DNA from: Nitrosomonas eutropha
Lineage (GTDB): Bacteria > Pseudomonadota > Gammaproteobacteria > Burkholderiales > Nitrosomonadaceae
DNA length: 34,340 nucleotides
Direction: 5' to 3'
NCBI RefSeq assembly: GCF_003201195.1
Contig: NZ_QICQ01000029.1
Location: 1-34,340, forward strand
Shown here: positions 18,001-27,325 of the stretch, piece by piece
Numbering within the stretch: position 1 is the first letter of the stretch
Layout of the letters: each line of letters starts with the position of its first letter
The notes under the pieces: model-generated
Databases searched by the model: none
Seen by the model: the letters and a program-made list of their open reading frames with translations, nothing else
Told to the model about the DNA's origin: nothing
Translations under genes and position numbers: made by a program

Positions 18001-18300
18001 ACATTCTGTAATCTTATCGCGTAATTTCTCTAACAGAGTAGTGAGGATTATCCAAGTTATTAGAATCACGTTAAAAACAAACTCAAAGTACTCATTTGTC
18101 GCACACAAATCACCGCACTTTTTCGCCTGTTTTTGCCTCGCTCTGATGGGCCTCTTGCCCATGTTTTCATCACCCTGCTTAGTGGCAACCTAGATGCCAG
18201 CTTGCTTGCCTCCTGATTGATTTGCGTCAAAAAATCAAACCATTCTTAACAGAATGTATGTTGTAATGAGAAAAAATCATCACTTCATGGAGTAAGCCAT
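18001..18300. other. Intergenic region between parB and the pgi-kinase gene
   Basis: No convincing gene is seen. One plus-strand frame near 18040-18190 ends in FACFCLALMGLLPMF-like residues, and an antisense frame covers part of it. Neither has a ribosome site or recognisable family features. The last 60 bases are AT-rich and should include the promoter and leader of the downstream gene, with GGAG at 18289-18292. No clear -35/-10 pair could be assigned. Confidence 0.4.
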
Positions 18301-20607
18301 GTGAGTACATTACGTGAAACCGGAGTATGGAAGGCGCTGCATTCACACTATCTATCTTTTCAAAGGATACAGTTGCGCGGGCTGTTTGCGCGAGATAAGA
18401 AACGTGCCGAGCGTTACACCGTAGAAGCAGCAGGCTGGCGCCTGGATTACTCCAAGCATCGTATCAATGACAAAACCCTGAAATTGTTATTTGAGCTGGC
18501 ACGTGAATGTAGCCTGGAATCGCGGCGTGATGCCATGTTCTCGGGCAAGGAAGTCAACACCACTGAGCAGCGCGCCGCCCTGCACATCGCGCTACGTGCC
18601 CCTGCTGATTCAGTAATAAATGTGGCAGGCGTGAATGTAGTACCTGAAGTACAGGCAATACTCAAACGTATGGCTGAATGCGCCGAGTTGATCCGCGCGG
18701 GAGAATGGAAAGGCTACAGTGGCCGACCGATCCGTAACATCGTTAATATTGGTATTGGCGGGTCGGATCTGGGCCCGGTAATGGCCTGCGGGGCGCTGTG
18801 CCATTATGGCGAACGCAAGTTGAGATTACGCTTCGTTTCCAATGTGGATGGAACGGATTTTGTAGAGGCAGTACACGGATTGAGGCCGGATGAAACCTTA
18901 TTCATTATAGCTTCCAAAACGTTTACCACACTCGAAACCATGACTAATGCGCACACTGCGCGTCATTGGCTGCAAACCGCTGCAGGACGTGACAGGAAAG
19001 CCATCACACCCCACTTTGTAGCGCTCTCGACCAATGAGAAAGCTGTCAATGATTTTGGTATCCCCTCCAAACAGATGTTTGGTTTCCAGGAATGGGTAGG
19101 TGGGCGTTATTCCATGGATTCTGCTATTGGCTTATCCATTATGATTGCCATCGGGCCGGAAGCTTTCTGCGAAATGCTTGCTGGTTTTCACGCCATGGAC
19201 GAACATTTTCGCAGTGCACCACTTGAACAGAATCTGCCTGTCATCATGGGGCTTCTGAACGTATGGTATGCGGACTTCTTTGATGCGGGTACCGTCGCAG
19301 TATTACCTTATGCACATTCTCTCAAGCGGTTTCCTGCCTATCTACAGCAGCTCACCATGGAATCCAACGGCAAGCATGTGACACTTGACGGAAAAAGTGT
19401 GGATTACCATACCGGCTCCGTGTTCTGGGGCGAACCAGGTACCAATGGACAGCATTCGTTTTATCAGTTGATTCATCAGGGCACACATTTGATTCCTTGT
19501 GACTTCATTGCCTTTGCTGAATCGCTCAATCCGGTTGGACGACATCAGGATCTGTTGTTCGCCAACGTAATCGCGCAGGCCGAGGCGCTTGCCATGGGCA
19601 AAACACTTACAGAAGTGCAAAAGGAAGGGGTATCGGCCGAATTGGCACCTCATAAGGTTATGAAAGGCAACCAACCGTCGAGTCTATTGTTTGCTAAACG
19701 ACTTACACCAACATCATTGGGAGCACTAGTAGCACTGTATGAGCACAGTGTATTTACACAAGCCACAATATGGGATATCAACCCCTTTGATCAATGGGGG
19801 GTGGAATTGGGCAAACGGCTTGCATCGCGCATAGCAGAGGAAATAGAAACACCGGATGTGACGCTGGCACACGATGCTTCAACTAATGCCTCAATTCGCT
19901 GGTACTGTTACATGCGCGGACAGAATAACAGCCAAGAAAAACAAGAAAAACGCTGTGTACTGGCGCTGGATGTAGGCGGCAGTAACGTCAAGGCAAGAAT
20001 AAGCGGCGAGAAATTAAAAATTAAAATCCCATCTGGTTCAGACATGACACCAGAACTTATGCTCACGCAGCTGGATAAATGTTTACACGGATGGCATTAC
20101 GATGCAGTAAGCGTTGGTTTTCCAGCATTGGTTGTACATGGGCGTATTGCGAACGAACCAGCTAATCTTGGCACTGGTTGGGTAGGGTTCGACTTTGCCA
20201 AGGCATTTAGCTGCCCGGTCAGGATTATGAATGACGCTGCCATGCAGGCACTTGGCAGTTACGAAGGCGGGTACATGCTATTCCTTGGCCTTGGCACCGG
20301 TCTTGGTTCCGCTGTCATTGTGGATGGACGGATTGAGCCAATGGAACTGGCGCACCTTCCATACAAACAGCATACCTATGAATATTACGTTGGTAAACAT
20401 GCGCTCCAACGCTTGGGAAAGCGTAAATGGCGAGCTGAAGTGTTCGCAGAAGTTGAAATGCTGCGCATTGCACTTGAACCTGATTACATCGTACTGGGTG
20501 GTGGTAACGCACGACTTTTGAAAAAACTACCGACCGGTGTTCGCCGTGGAAAAAACGCCAATGCATTCACTGGTGGTTTTCGCCTGTGGGAGGATGAGTA
20601 TGAATGA
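18301..20607 (+). CDS. pgi: Bifunctional glucose-6-phosphate isomerase / ROK-family sugar kinase fusion
   Basis: The 768-residue product joins two enzymes. Residues 1 to about 540 are glucose-6-phosphate isomerase (glucose-6-phosphate to fructose-6-phosphate), with signature 1 [16 protein letters not shown] (264-279), [10 protein letters not shown] with the catalytic His at 385, and signature 2 [12 protein letters not shown] (494-505). After a charged linker ([11 protein letters not shown]), residues 552-768 form a ROK/polyphosphate-glucokinase-like kinase: phosphate-1 DVGGSNVK (557-564), catalytic [11 protein letters not shown] with Asp645, phosphate-2 [10 protein letters not shown] (661-670), and [13 protein letters not shown] near the end. 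The cysteine zinc motif of many ROK kinases is missing, as in the polyphosphate-glucokinase branch. No stop or ribosome site lies between the halves. GTG 18301 has GGAG eight bases upstream. Phosphate donor and sugar are unproven; glucose is inferred from the isomerase partner. It overlaps gnd by 8 bp. Confidence 0.9.
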   Translation: MSTLRETGVWKALHSHYLSFQRIQLRGLFARDKKRAERYTVEAAGWRLDYSKHRINDKTLKLLFELARECSLESRRDAMFSGKEVNTTEQRAALHIALRAPADSVINVAGVNVVPEVQAILKRMAECAELIRAGEWKGYSGRPIRNIVNIGIGGSDLGPVMACGALCHYGERKLRLRFVSNVDGTDFVEAVHGLRPDETLFIIASKTFTTLETMTNAHTARHWLQTAAGRDRKAITPHFVALSTNEKAVNDFGIPSKQMFGFQEWVGGRYSMDSAIGLSIMIAIGPEAFCEMLAGFHAMDEHFRSAPLEQNLPVIMGLLNVWYADFFDAGTVAVLPYAHSLKRFPAYLQQLTMESNGKHVTLDGKSVDYHTGSVFWGEPGTNGQHSFYQLIHQGTHLIPCDFIAFAESLNPVGRHQDLLFANVIAQAEALAMGKTLTEVQKEGVSAELAPHKVMKGNQPSSLLFAKRLTPTSLGALVALYEHSVFTQATIWDINPFDQWGVELGKRLASRIAEEIETPDVTLAHDASTNASIRWYCYMRGQNNSQEKQEKRCVLALDVGGSNVKARISGEKLKIKIPSGSDMTPELMLTQLDKCLHGWHYDAVSVGFPALVVHGRIANEPANLGTGWVGFDFAKAFSCPVRIMNDAAMQALGSYEGGYMLFLGLGTGLGSAVIVDGRIEPMELAHLPYKQHTYEYYVGKHALQRLGKRKWRAEVFAEVEMLRIALEPDYIVLGGGNARLLKKLPTGVRRGKNANAFTGGFRLWEDEYE

Positions 20608-21655
20608 TTCAACAAATGCTGATCATACGATACAACTCGGTTTTATCGGCTTGGGGCGTATGGGCCTTAATATGGTGGAGCGATTGCAGAAAGCCGGTAT
20701 AGGTTGCGTGGTATTTGATACCAATTCTGAAGCATGTATTGCCGCTACAAAATCGGGAGCAGAGACAGCGATCTCGCTTAATGATCTGGTTAATAAGCTT
20801 GCCTTACCTCGTGCAGTATGGCTCATGCTGCCCACCGCAGTAGTGGATAAAGTGCTCACAGTGTTGACACCCCTTCTCAGTGCCGGCGATGTCGTGATTG
20901 ATGGGGGAAATTCGCACTATGTGGCAGATCTACGCCGTGCTGCATCACTCGCAACCAGACAAATTTATTACCTGGATGTGGGTGTCAGCGGCGGTGTGTG
21001 GGGGCGAGAACGCGGTTATTGCCAGATGATCGGCGGTCCTGATGCGGCCTATCAGCGGCTTGAGCCTGTATTTCGCACATTGGCACCTGGTGTGGAAGCC
21101 GCGACACGCTCGTCGGGCCGCAGCGGCGAGCCGACACCTGCCGAACATGGCTATTTGCATTGCGGGCCGAATGGCGCCGGACATTTCGTCAAGATGGTGC
21201 ACAACGGCATAGAGTATGGATTAATGGCAGCCTATGCTGAGGGGTTGAATATACTGCATCAGGCGAACGCTGGAAATGTCCGGCAGGAAATAAATGCCGA
21301 AACTGCGCCACTCGAACATCCCGCACGCTATCAGTACGATTTTCCGCTCAATGACGTGGTGGAGTTGTGGCGCCGTGGCAGCGTGATTGGTTCCTGGTTG
21401 CTGGATTTGACAGCCATTGAGATGAATGAGGATATGACGCTTTCACGTTATACCGGACGTGTATCTGATTCTGGTGAAGGCCGCTGGGCGGCACTCGCGG
21501 CAATTGAAGAAGGCGTCCCGGTTCCGGTACTTGCCGCAGCACTTTTTGGCCGCTTCACATCACGCGGGCATGATGAGTTTGCCGATAAGGTAATGTCTGC
21601 GATGCGCCACGGATTTGGGGGGCATGATGAAAAAACCGCTCCGGATGACAAATAA
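20600..21655 (+). CDS. gnd: 6-phosphogluconate dehydrogenase, decarboxylating (short GntZ/YqeC type)
   Basis: This enzyme converts 6-phosphogluconate to ribulose-5-phosphate with reduction of NAD(P). The Rossmann motif is [11 protein letters not shown] (residues 14-24). Substrate-site residues are in [20 protein letters not shown], and the catalytic lysine/asparagine block is [20 protein letters not shown]. At 351 residues it belongs to the short class near 300-350, not the 470-residue enterobacterial class; many short-class members prefer NAD. A serine/arginine-rich insert ([20 protein letters not shown]) precedes the catalytic motif. Start ATG 20600 is chosen because GGGAGG at 20588-20593 is six bases upstream; another ATG at 20594 has no room. 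The start lies inside the end of the pgi-kinase gene, and zwf follows after 17 bases. Confidence 0.93.
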   Translation: MNDSTNADHTIQLGFIGLGRMGLNMVERLQKAGIGCVVFDTNSEACIAATKSGAETAISLNDLVNKLALPRAVWLMLPTAVVDKVLTVLTPLLSAGDVVIDGGNSHYVADLRRAASLATRQIYYLDVGVSGGVWGRERGYCQMIGGPDAAYQRLEPVFRTLAPGVEAATRSSGRSGEPTPAEHGYLHCGPNGAGHFVKMVHNGIEYGLMAAYAEGLNILHQANAGNVRQEINAETAPLEHPARYQYDFPLNDVVELWRRGSVIGSWLLDLTAIEMNEDMTLSRYTGRVSDSGEGRWAALAAIEEGVPVPVLAAALFGRFTSRGHDEFADKVMSAMRHGFGGHDEKTAPDDK

Positions 21656-21672
21656 AAGAAAAAGGAGGAGGT

Positions 21673-23115
21673 GTGTCTGATACAAACCTTGTGATTCTTG
21701 GTGCAACCGGAGACTTGACGCAACGTTTGCTCATGCCGGCATTGTATCGCCTGCACCAGTCGGGATATACGCGGGATCTTAAGATTACGGGGTATGCCAT
21801 TGAGGACTGGAGCAAGGAGCATTTTCGCGATCATATTCAAGAGGCATTACGTACATTTGTATCGGATGACAAGATTGAGGATAAACACCAGACAGAATTT
21901 TGTGCGGGCCTAGATTACATTACCGGTAGTCTTGAAGCCGGGCAGATGAAAGAAATCGGGCGTCGCGTGAAAGGGTCGATACTTTTTTACCTGGCGTTAC
22001 CTCCACCCTTGTTCGGTGCTGCAGCTGTAGCGCTAGGTGAAGCAGGACTTGCGCAAACTACTGAAGGCTGGCGACGTCTGGTAATCGAAAAACCTTTTGG
22101 TACTGATCTCGCCAGTGCTGAAATGTTGCGTAAACAGATTCACAGTCAATGGGCCGAGGAAAATGTGTTGCGTATCGACCATTTCCTGGGCAAGGAAACT
22201 ACGCAGAATCTGATGGTGTTCCGCTTTGCCAACCGTTTCCTCGAACCACTCTGGAACAGCGCGCATATTGCGCAAGTGCAGATCAGCTGCCCGGAAACGT
22301 TGGGAGTAGAGCATCGTGCCGCCTATTACGATCACGCAGGGGCATTACGCGACATGCTGCAAAATCACCTGATGCAATTATTTTGTCTCACCGCTATGGA
22401 GCCGCCGTCAAGCTGGGATGCTGAAGTGTTGCGTGATCACAAAGTCGAAGTATTGCGCGCGGTAGTGCCATTCAATGAACACACAGTGTGTAACCGAGTT
22501 GCGCGCGGCCAATATACTGCTGGCAGCATTGACAGTAAAAATGTACCTGCTTATCGTCAGGAATCTGGTATCCCTGTTAACTCAAATACTGAAACTTTCG
22601 CGGCACTGCGTTTCGAAATCAACAACTGGCGCTGGCAAGGTGTTCCCTTCTACCTGCGCAGCGGCAAGCGCATGGCTAGTGATTACTCAGAGATCGCGAT
22701 ACAGTTCAGGCAAGTGCCAGACGCGCTGCCTGATGGCAGCGCTGCGCCGAATAACTGGATGATATTCCGCCTGCAACCACAGGAAAGTCTCAATCTGGTA
22801 GCGACAGCCAAAAAGCCCGGTATGGAATTTGCCACGCACACCGTGGTACTTACTGCACCTTATGCACAAGAAGGTGTCAGAGAATTTTCAGCGTATGAAC
22901 AGTTGCTGATGGACGCAATCAATGGTAATTGTTCGCACTTCCTGCGTTTTGATGAGGTTGAATGGTCATGGCGCTTGCTTGATCCGGTGTTGCATGCGTG
23001 GCGCACAGGCAGTCCTGAAGAATATGCTTCCGGCTCGGAAGGGCCGCCATCACAGAACCAGTTGCTTACAGCTGGCCACAGCTGGCGGCCAGTACAGATG
23101 CATTCGGAAAATTGA
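21673..23115 (+). CDS. zwf: Glucose-6-phosphate 1-dehydrogenase
   Basis: Zwf oxidises glucose-6-phosphate to 6-phosphogluconolactone with reduction of NAD(P), the entry step of the oxidative pentose phosphate and Entner-Doudoroff routes. The N-terminal coenzyme motif is GATGDLTQRLLMPALYRL. The substrate and catalytic motif is RIDHFLGKE (residues 167-175, His170 binding the substrate phosphate). The beta domain includes NWRWQGVPFYLRSGKRM. The length of 480 residues is normal. GTG 21673 is supported by an AAAGGAGGAG ribosome site immediately before it, though the spacing is short. No lactonase (pgl) gene is adjacent. It ends the three-gene cluster, and a perfect palindrome follows eight bases after the stop. 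Confidence 0.96.
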   Translation: MSDTNLVILGATGDLTQRLLMPALYRLHQSGYTRDLKITGYAIEDWSKEHFRDHIQEALRTFVSDDKIEDKHQTEFCAGLDYITGSLEAGQMKEIGRRVKGSILFYLALPPPLFGAAAVALGEAGLAQTTEGWRRLVIEKPFGTDLASAEMLRKQIHSQWAEENVLRIDHFLGKETTQNLMVFRFANRFLEPLWNSAHIAQVQISCPETLGVEHRAAYYDHAGALRDMLQNHLMQLFCLTAMEPPSSWDAEVLRDHKVEVLRAVVPFNEHTVCNRVARGQYTAGSIDSKNVPAYRQESGIPVNSNTETFAALRFEINNWRWQGVPFYLRSGKRMASDYSEIAIQFRQVPDALPDGSAAPNNWMIFRLQPQESLNLVATAKKPGMEFATHTVVLTAPYAQEGVREFSAYEQLLMDAINGNCSHFLRFDEVEWSWRLLDPVLHAWRTGSPEEYASGSEGPPSQNQLLTAGHSWRPVQMHSEN

Positions 23116-23123
23116 CTATAAAT

Positions 23124-23159
23124 GTACTTGACTGATCAGAATTCTGATCAGTCAAGTAC
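23124..23159. terminator. 36-bp perfect palindrome after zwf, possible terminator
   Basis: The half-site GTACTTGACTGATCAGAA is followed at once by its exact reverse complement. In RNA it would give a 16-bp stem with an AATT loop. It starts eight bases after the zwf stop. No T-run follows on the plus strand (GAATGCTATTATTG), so if it stops transcription it is not a classic rho-independent terminator. It could instead protect the 3' end or bind a dimeric protein. Confidence 0.6.
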
Positions 23160-23293
23160 GAATGCTATTATTGATTTATTGCATAATAAATGGGTAAATC
23201 GGGTTGAATTTTGTAAATATCATCCTGAGCACCCCTATTCCTGGTTGCGCACATTTTCGGCATAAGCCACTGTTGCCGCGTCGCAGATATTGT

Positions 23294-23869
23294 TTATGTG
23301 TTGTGCGTGGGCTGTTTACTAAAGGTGCGTGTCTTGAACGCCAGACTCACAAGCAGGATACCAAAGATGATGGCATAAGCACCAATCAGCCAAAGCAAGG
23401 CAAGAGCACCGGCCGCTGGCTGCGCCATGAGGAGAATGCCAAAGACAAGTGATGCAAGGCCACCCAAAATGAGCAACCATTCGCCCGTCATTTCTTTGCG
23501 CAGGCGAATCGCAGCTACAATCTGAAGAGTACCAGTGGCGACTGCCCAGATTGCAATATAAAACAGTAGCGCTAATGCGGTGACACCAGGAACCACAAAT
23601 GTCAGGACCCCCACACCAACGCCAATAAATCCCCAAAGGAGCAATACCCACCAATGCTCGTGTATCTTGCGCCCTATGACTGCGGTCCAGATACCAAGGA
23701 TACCGTCCATCAGAGCAAAGGTTCCGAAAAGCAACAACATCGCTACCAGTGAAATCTCGGGTTGAAACCAAAGCAAGATGCCAAACAAGATAGCGATGAT
23801 GCCGCGCAGTAATAATATCCACCAACTCCGGGAAAAAATAGTGGTTAGTTGATTTTCTACAATGTTCAT
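23294..23869 (-). CDS. HdeD-family (DUF308) inner membrane protein
   Basis: The 191-residue product is almost entirely hydrophobic and has six predicted membrane segments arranged as three helical pairs, each beginning with a basic or aromatic cap (SWWILLLRGIIAILFGILLW, then WWVLLLWGFIGVGVGVLTFV, then WLLILGGLASLVFGILLMAQ). This repeat pattern and length are typical of HdeD/DUF308 proteins. In Escherichia coli HdeD is linked to acid resistance at high cell density; the function here is unknown. A GGAG site lies eight bases before ATG 23869. It is transcribed toward zwf and has its own promoter region in the 355 bases shared with the divergent DedA gene. The C-terminal tail is short and charged (KTRTFSKQPTHNT). 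Confidence 0.88.
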   Translation of the reverse strand: MNIVENQLTTIFSRSWWILLLRGIIAILFGILLWFQPEISLVAMLLLFGTFALMDGILGIWTAVIGRKIHEHWWVLLLWGFIGVGVGVLTFVVPGVTALALLFYIAIWAVATGTLQIVAAIRLRKEMTGEWLLILGGLASLVFGILLMAQPAAGALALLWLIGAYAIIFGILLVSLAFKTRTFSKQPTHNT

Positions 23870-24224
23870 TGTCGGCTCTCCTCTCAGATGAAGATCAAAG
23901 TTGATTGACTGGATTCGATTGATAAAGTTATTTTGTCAAATGATTTTACGTTAAGAACGAAACTGTATCGGACTATCCGTATTTCACAGGAATCCGGATA
24001 CTGGTTTATAGTTTTTCATCGATTTTTTATGATGACTATACGTGAAGAGTAAGGTACACAGAACGTGGCAACAAGATATATCAACCGGACAAGCAAGGTA
24101 GTGAGCATCGCGATTCACCTGGAAAACCTGCCCGTTACAACCTTGTACATTAACCACTTTGATACAGAGTCTATTCAAATAATTCAGAAAATAGATTATT
24201 CCCTGCATAAGGAAACGTTTGAGC
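23870..24224. other. Divergent intergenic region between the HdeD-like and DedA-like genes
   Basis: These 355 bases are AT-rich and should hold two divergent promoters. A plus-strand frame from 24065 runs into the DedA gene in another frame and has no family features. No repeat, RNA gene or clear promoter pair was recognised. AAGGAAA at about 24208 is the ribosome site of the DedA-like gene. Confidence 0.4.
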
Positions 24225-24794
24225 ATGGATGTTCCTGGCTTGATTCAATCGTATGGTTACCTGGCTGTTGCCGTGGGAACTTTTCTTGAAGGTGAAAGTG
24301 TGTTGTTAACCGCCGGTGCGGCAGCCTTTCATGGCTATCTCTGGATGCCTGCAGTCATTTTGATAGCAGCCGTATCGGGTTTTCTGGGTGATCAAATCTC
24401 TTTTTGTGTAGGACGCAGATACGGCAACAGATTACTGGCAAAATTCCCTTCCTTGCGGCGACGAGCTGCACGTGTAAGCGCACTACTGGAGCGTCATAAC
24501 GTGTTGTTTATCCTCGCTGTTCGTTTTATGTACGGGCTGCGTGTTGCCGGGCCTATGGCGATGGGTATGAGTGGTATTTACTGGTCTCGGTTTCTGGTTC
24601 TGAACCTGGCGGGAGCAATTATCTGGGCGATTACGATTGCCAGTATTGGCTATGGACTCGGCCAAGGTTTTGTCTATCTGCTCGCTCATTTTGATGCTGA
24701 AGAAATCTGGTTACTGGTCGCTCTCCTGCTTCCAGCGACCATCTGGAGATTGATTGTGCGCAGGAAACACTCGGTACGTTCAAAACATTCTTAA
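24225..24794 (+). CDS. DedA-family (SNARE-associated/VTT domain) membrane protein
   Basis: DedA-family proteins are inner membrane proteins of the VTT superfamily linked to lipid flipping, envelope stress and proton-motive force. The 189-residue product shows the family layout: an N-terminal acidic re-entrant motif (GTFLEGESVLLTAGAAAFHG), the central FCVGRRYGNRLL, and the conserved RFMYGLRVAGPMAMGMSGI with essential arginines, followed by LNLAGAIIWA and a last membrane helix ending in a basic tail. ATG 24225 has AAGGAAA about eight bases upstream; a TTG two codons earlier (24219) is less likely. The specific substrate is unknown. The 212 bases after it hold no gene and lead into an insertion-sequence remnant. 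Confidence 0.9.
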   Translation: MDVPGLIQSYGYLAVAVGTFLEGESVLLTAGAAAFHGYLWMPAVILIAAVSGFLGDQISFCVGRRYGNRLLAKFPSLRRRAARVSALLERHNVLFILAVRFMYGLRVAGPMAMGMSGIYWSRFLVLNLAGAIIWAITIASIGYGLGQGFVYLLAHFDAEEIWLLVALLLPATIWRLIVRRKHSVRSKHS

Positions 24795-25006
24795 ATTTGA
24801 GCGATATCCAGTTGTCGTATCTGGATAAACATTTGTTATAAAGAGGTACGAAAATTCGAGGTATAAGACCCTTAGCGCATATGTTCTGATAGCAAATCTT
24901 TGGTATTTCTTGATATTTTCGTCACCACATCTTTCTGTGCAGGACGACTGCCAGAATTCGCTGATAGCATGACAACTTAAATAGTTGTAGTCATGAGGCT
25001 AAAGAT

Positions 25007-25039
25007 ATGAAATCCTTTTATCTTTTAAAAGGATTTCAT
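25007..25039. repeat. 13-bp inverted repeat at the start of the IS5-type remnant
   Basis: ATGAAATCCTTTT and AAAAGGATTTCAT pair perfectly around a 7-base loop. The right arm ends directly at the ATG of the transposase remnant (25040). It could be an attenuating hairpin covering the transposase start, or a later insertion at the element's end. Confidence 0.6.
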
Positions 25040-25523
25040 ATGACGCCATCCCATTGCAGGCATGATATTTCAGATAAGGTATGGTCACTACTTGAGGAGC
25101 ATTTACCAGGTAGAGAAGGGGCATGGGGAGATAATCAGGAGATGAATCGGGCGAGAAAGGGAGCTCAACACCAAGATACATCTGGCCGTGGATGCGCATG
25201 GTATGCCGCTCAGAATCCTTGTTACACAAGGTACCACTGCTGATTGCCCGCAAGTTGGCCGCTTGATCGAAGGGATGGATGCAGATCATCTGCTGGCAGA
25301 TCGTGGCATGACAGTAATGCCATTATTGAACAGGCGGAAAAACGGGGAGTGGAGGTTGTTATTCCTCCAAAGAAGAACCGGAGGACGCAAAGGCATTATG
25401 ATCAAGTGCTGTATAAGCTGAGGTATTTCGCCGAAAATACTTTCCTTCATCTCAAAAAGTAGCGTTGCTACAGACACACCCAAAATACCTCTTCTTTCCT
25501 TGCCGCCGTACAAATTAGATGTC
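25040..25523 (+). mobile_element. Degenerate IS5-family (IS427-type) transposase
   Basis: Three pieces of one transposase are seen in order. The first, from ATG 25040, reads RHDISDKVWSLLEEHLPGRE and then GAWG. The second (about 25168-25308) reads LNTKIHLAVDAHGMPLRILV and DADHLLADRG. The third (about 25310-25460) reads DSNAIIEQAEKRGVEVVIPP and YDQVLYKLRYFAENTFLHLK. An internal deletion removes roughly 80-100 residues between pieces one and two, including the first catalytic Asp. One missing base after GATCGTGGC (near 25308) shifts the frame within what should be the RGYDS motif. A TAG and further drift end it; ruins of the AVQIRC tail reach about 25523. It cannot encode an active enzyme. The element ends close to the promoter region of the ABC permease gene at 25574. 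Confidence 0.85.
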
Positions 25524-25573
25524 CGCCCTCCGGACAGGTATCTTGTGACTATACTATCTAGGATCAATCAGAA

Positions 25574-27313
25574 ATGATGCAACGTTTATCTGTCAGCAAA
25601 TGGTCACGTCGTTTCTCCGCACTATTCTGGGATGGTGTTGCTGCACTGCTGGTGCTCGGTCTGGTGGTTTTTCTTGCCCAGGCCAGCCGCGACTTTATGC
25701 AGCCTCTGGTGGAATCAGGGCACGATGTCATCAGTCTTGATCCATCCGCCTTACCGGAGTACGCACTGCGAACATCACTCAGGATGTTGCTGGCAATGGT
25801 GCTATCGCTGATTTTTACCTTTACGTATGCAACCTGGGCGGCCAAGAGTTGGCGCGCTGAACAGATTCTCATCCCGCTGCTCGATATCCTTCAGTCGGTA
25901 CCGGTATTGGGTTTTATCTCGATTACGGTGGTGTTCTTCCTGTCCTTTGCACCTGGAAAAATGCTGGGTGCCGAACTGGCTTCAGTTTTTGCTATCTTTA
26001 CCAGCCAAGCCTGGAACATGGCGTTCAGTTTTTATCAATCACTGCACACGGTTCCGAGAGAGCTGGATGAAGTATCGCGCTCGTTTCGGCTCAGTCCTTG
26101 GATGCGTTTCTGGAAGCTGGAAGTGCCTTTTGCAATGCCGGCACTCATCTGGAACATGATGATGTCCATGTCGGGCAGCTGGTTTTTTGTCGTGGCATCC
26201 GAAGCAATCAGTGTGGGTGATACGATCGTCACCCTCCCGGGGATCGGCTCTTATATTGCGTTGGCGATTGATCAGCGCGATCTTGGCGCGATCGGCTGGG
26301 CAATTGCAGTCATGTTGATAGTGATCCTGATTTACGATCAGCTCCTGTTCCGGCCATTGGTGGCCTGGGCAGATCGTTTTCGCTTTGAGCAGGAAACCGG
26401 AGGAATGCCACCGCCGCACTCCTGGGTGCTGACTGTGCTACATCGTTCACAATGGATAACGTTTACCACAGCTTTGTTTGCCAGAATCTGGCGATGGACT
26501 TACCGGAAATCGCAACAACCTGCTCGAAAAAAAGCATTTACCTGGAAAGGAACAGGAACAAACCTGAAGCCGTGGGTAGATTGGCTGTGGTATGGAACAA
26601 TTACCGTAGTTTGTGCCATCATTTCATGGAAAATTACGTTCTTTATTTTGCAGGAAGTGGCGCTGGCAGAAGTGGGAACGGCCATGTTCCTGGGTTTTAT
26701 AACCATGGTGCGTGTTTTTGTGCTGATCGCGGTTGCCAGTGTTATTTGGGTACCGGTGGGTGTCTGGCTTGGACTGAGGCCAGGCGCAGCGCGTATTGCC
26801 CAGCCAATTGCCCAATTCATGGCGGCATTCCCAGCTAATCTACTGTTTCCGCCTGCGGTGTATGGGATCGTAGTACTGCAGCTTGATCCAGATATCTGGC
26901 TGAGTCCGTTGATGATCCTGGGAACGCAGTGGTATATCCTGTTCAACGTTATTGCAGGCGCATCAACTATTCCAGGCGAGTTGCACGATATCAGCGCTAA
27001 TCTTGGTGTCCGAGGATGGTTGTGGTGGCGACGCATTGCGCTGCCAGCAGTGTTTCCTTTTTATGTGACAGGCGCCATTACTGCCTCGGGTGGATCATGG
27101 AACGCCAGCATTGTTGCCGAAATAGTCAGTTGGGGAAGCACTACATTGCAAGCACATGGCCTGGGCGCCTATATTACGGAAGCGACTGTTGCTGGGGATT
27201 TTCATCGTGTCGCACTCGGGATCGCAGTCATGAGCGCGTTCGTCGTCGTGATTAACCGCCTGTTCTGGCGCCCGCTGTATGCATTGGCTGAGCGCAAATT
27301 CCGTTTAGGGTGA
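25574..27313 (+). CDS. ABC transporter, duplicated permease of the anion (NitT/TauT-like) type
   Basis: This 579-residue membrane protein contains two binding-protein-dependent permease domains in tandem. Each has about five or six membrane segments and a cytoplasmic EAA loop for the ATPase: EVSRSFRLSPWMRFWKLEVP (about residues 157-176) in the first and ISANLGVRGWLWWRRIALPA (about 475-494) in the second. A charged linker with a WTYRKSQQPARKK segment (about 300-320) joins them. Domain order and length fit the duplicated permease class grouped with nitrate, sulfonate and bicarbonate systems. The substrate cannot be read from the sequence. AGGA is ten bases before ATG 25574. The ATPase gene follows after a 12-21 base gap. 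No solute-binding protein gene is adjacent; upstream is an IS remnant. Confidence 0.88.
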   Translation: MMQRLSVSKWSRRFSALFWDGVAALLVLGLVVFLAQASRDFMQPLVESGHDVISLDPSALPEYALRTSLRMLLAMVLSLIFTFTYATWAAKSWRAEQILIPLLDILQSVPVLGFISITVVFFLSFAPGKMLGAELASVFAIFTSQAWNMAFSFYQSLHTVPRELDEVSRSFRLSPWMRFWKLEVPFAMPALIWNMMMSMSGSWFFVVASEAISVGDTIVTLPGIGSYIALAIDQRDLGAIGWAIAVMLIVILIYDQLLFRPLVAWADRFRFEQETGGMPPPHSWVLTVLHRSQWITFTTALFARIWRWTYRKSQQPARKKAFTWKGTGTNLKPWVDWLWYGTITVVCAIISWKITFFILQEVALAEVGTAMFLGFITMVRVFVLIAVASVIWVPVGVWLGLRPGAARIAQPIAQFMAAFPANLLFPPAVYGIVVLQLDPDIWLSPLMILGTQWYILFNVIAGASTIPGELHDISANLGVRGWLWWRRIALPAVFPFYVTGAITASGGSWNASIVAEIVSWGSTTLQAHGLGAYITEATVAGDFHRVALGIAVMSAFVVVINRLFWRPLYALAERKFRLG

Positions 27314-27325
27314 AAGGAGAATCAC

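Noticed and set aside
17830..18162. 110-codon minus-strand frame antisense to the 3' end of parB
   Set aside because: Overlaps 135 bases of parB, has no ribosome site or family features, and runs across the candidate parAB terminator.
18040..18193. Possible atpI remnant after parB (residues ending LALMGLLPMF)
   Set aside because: Position is suggestive, but similarity is a few hydrophobic residues only; no continuous match could be made by eye.
24065..24289. 74-codon plus-strand frame before the DedA gene
   Set aside because: Runs out of frame into the DedA coding region, has no recognisable motif and only a GTG start without ribosome site.
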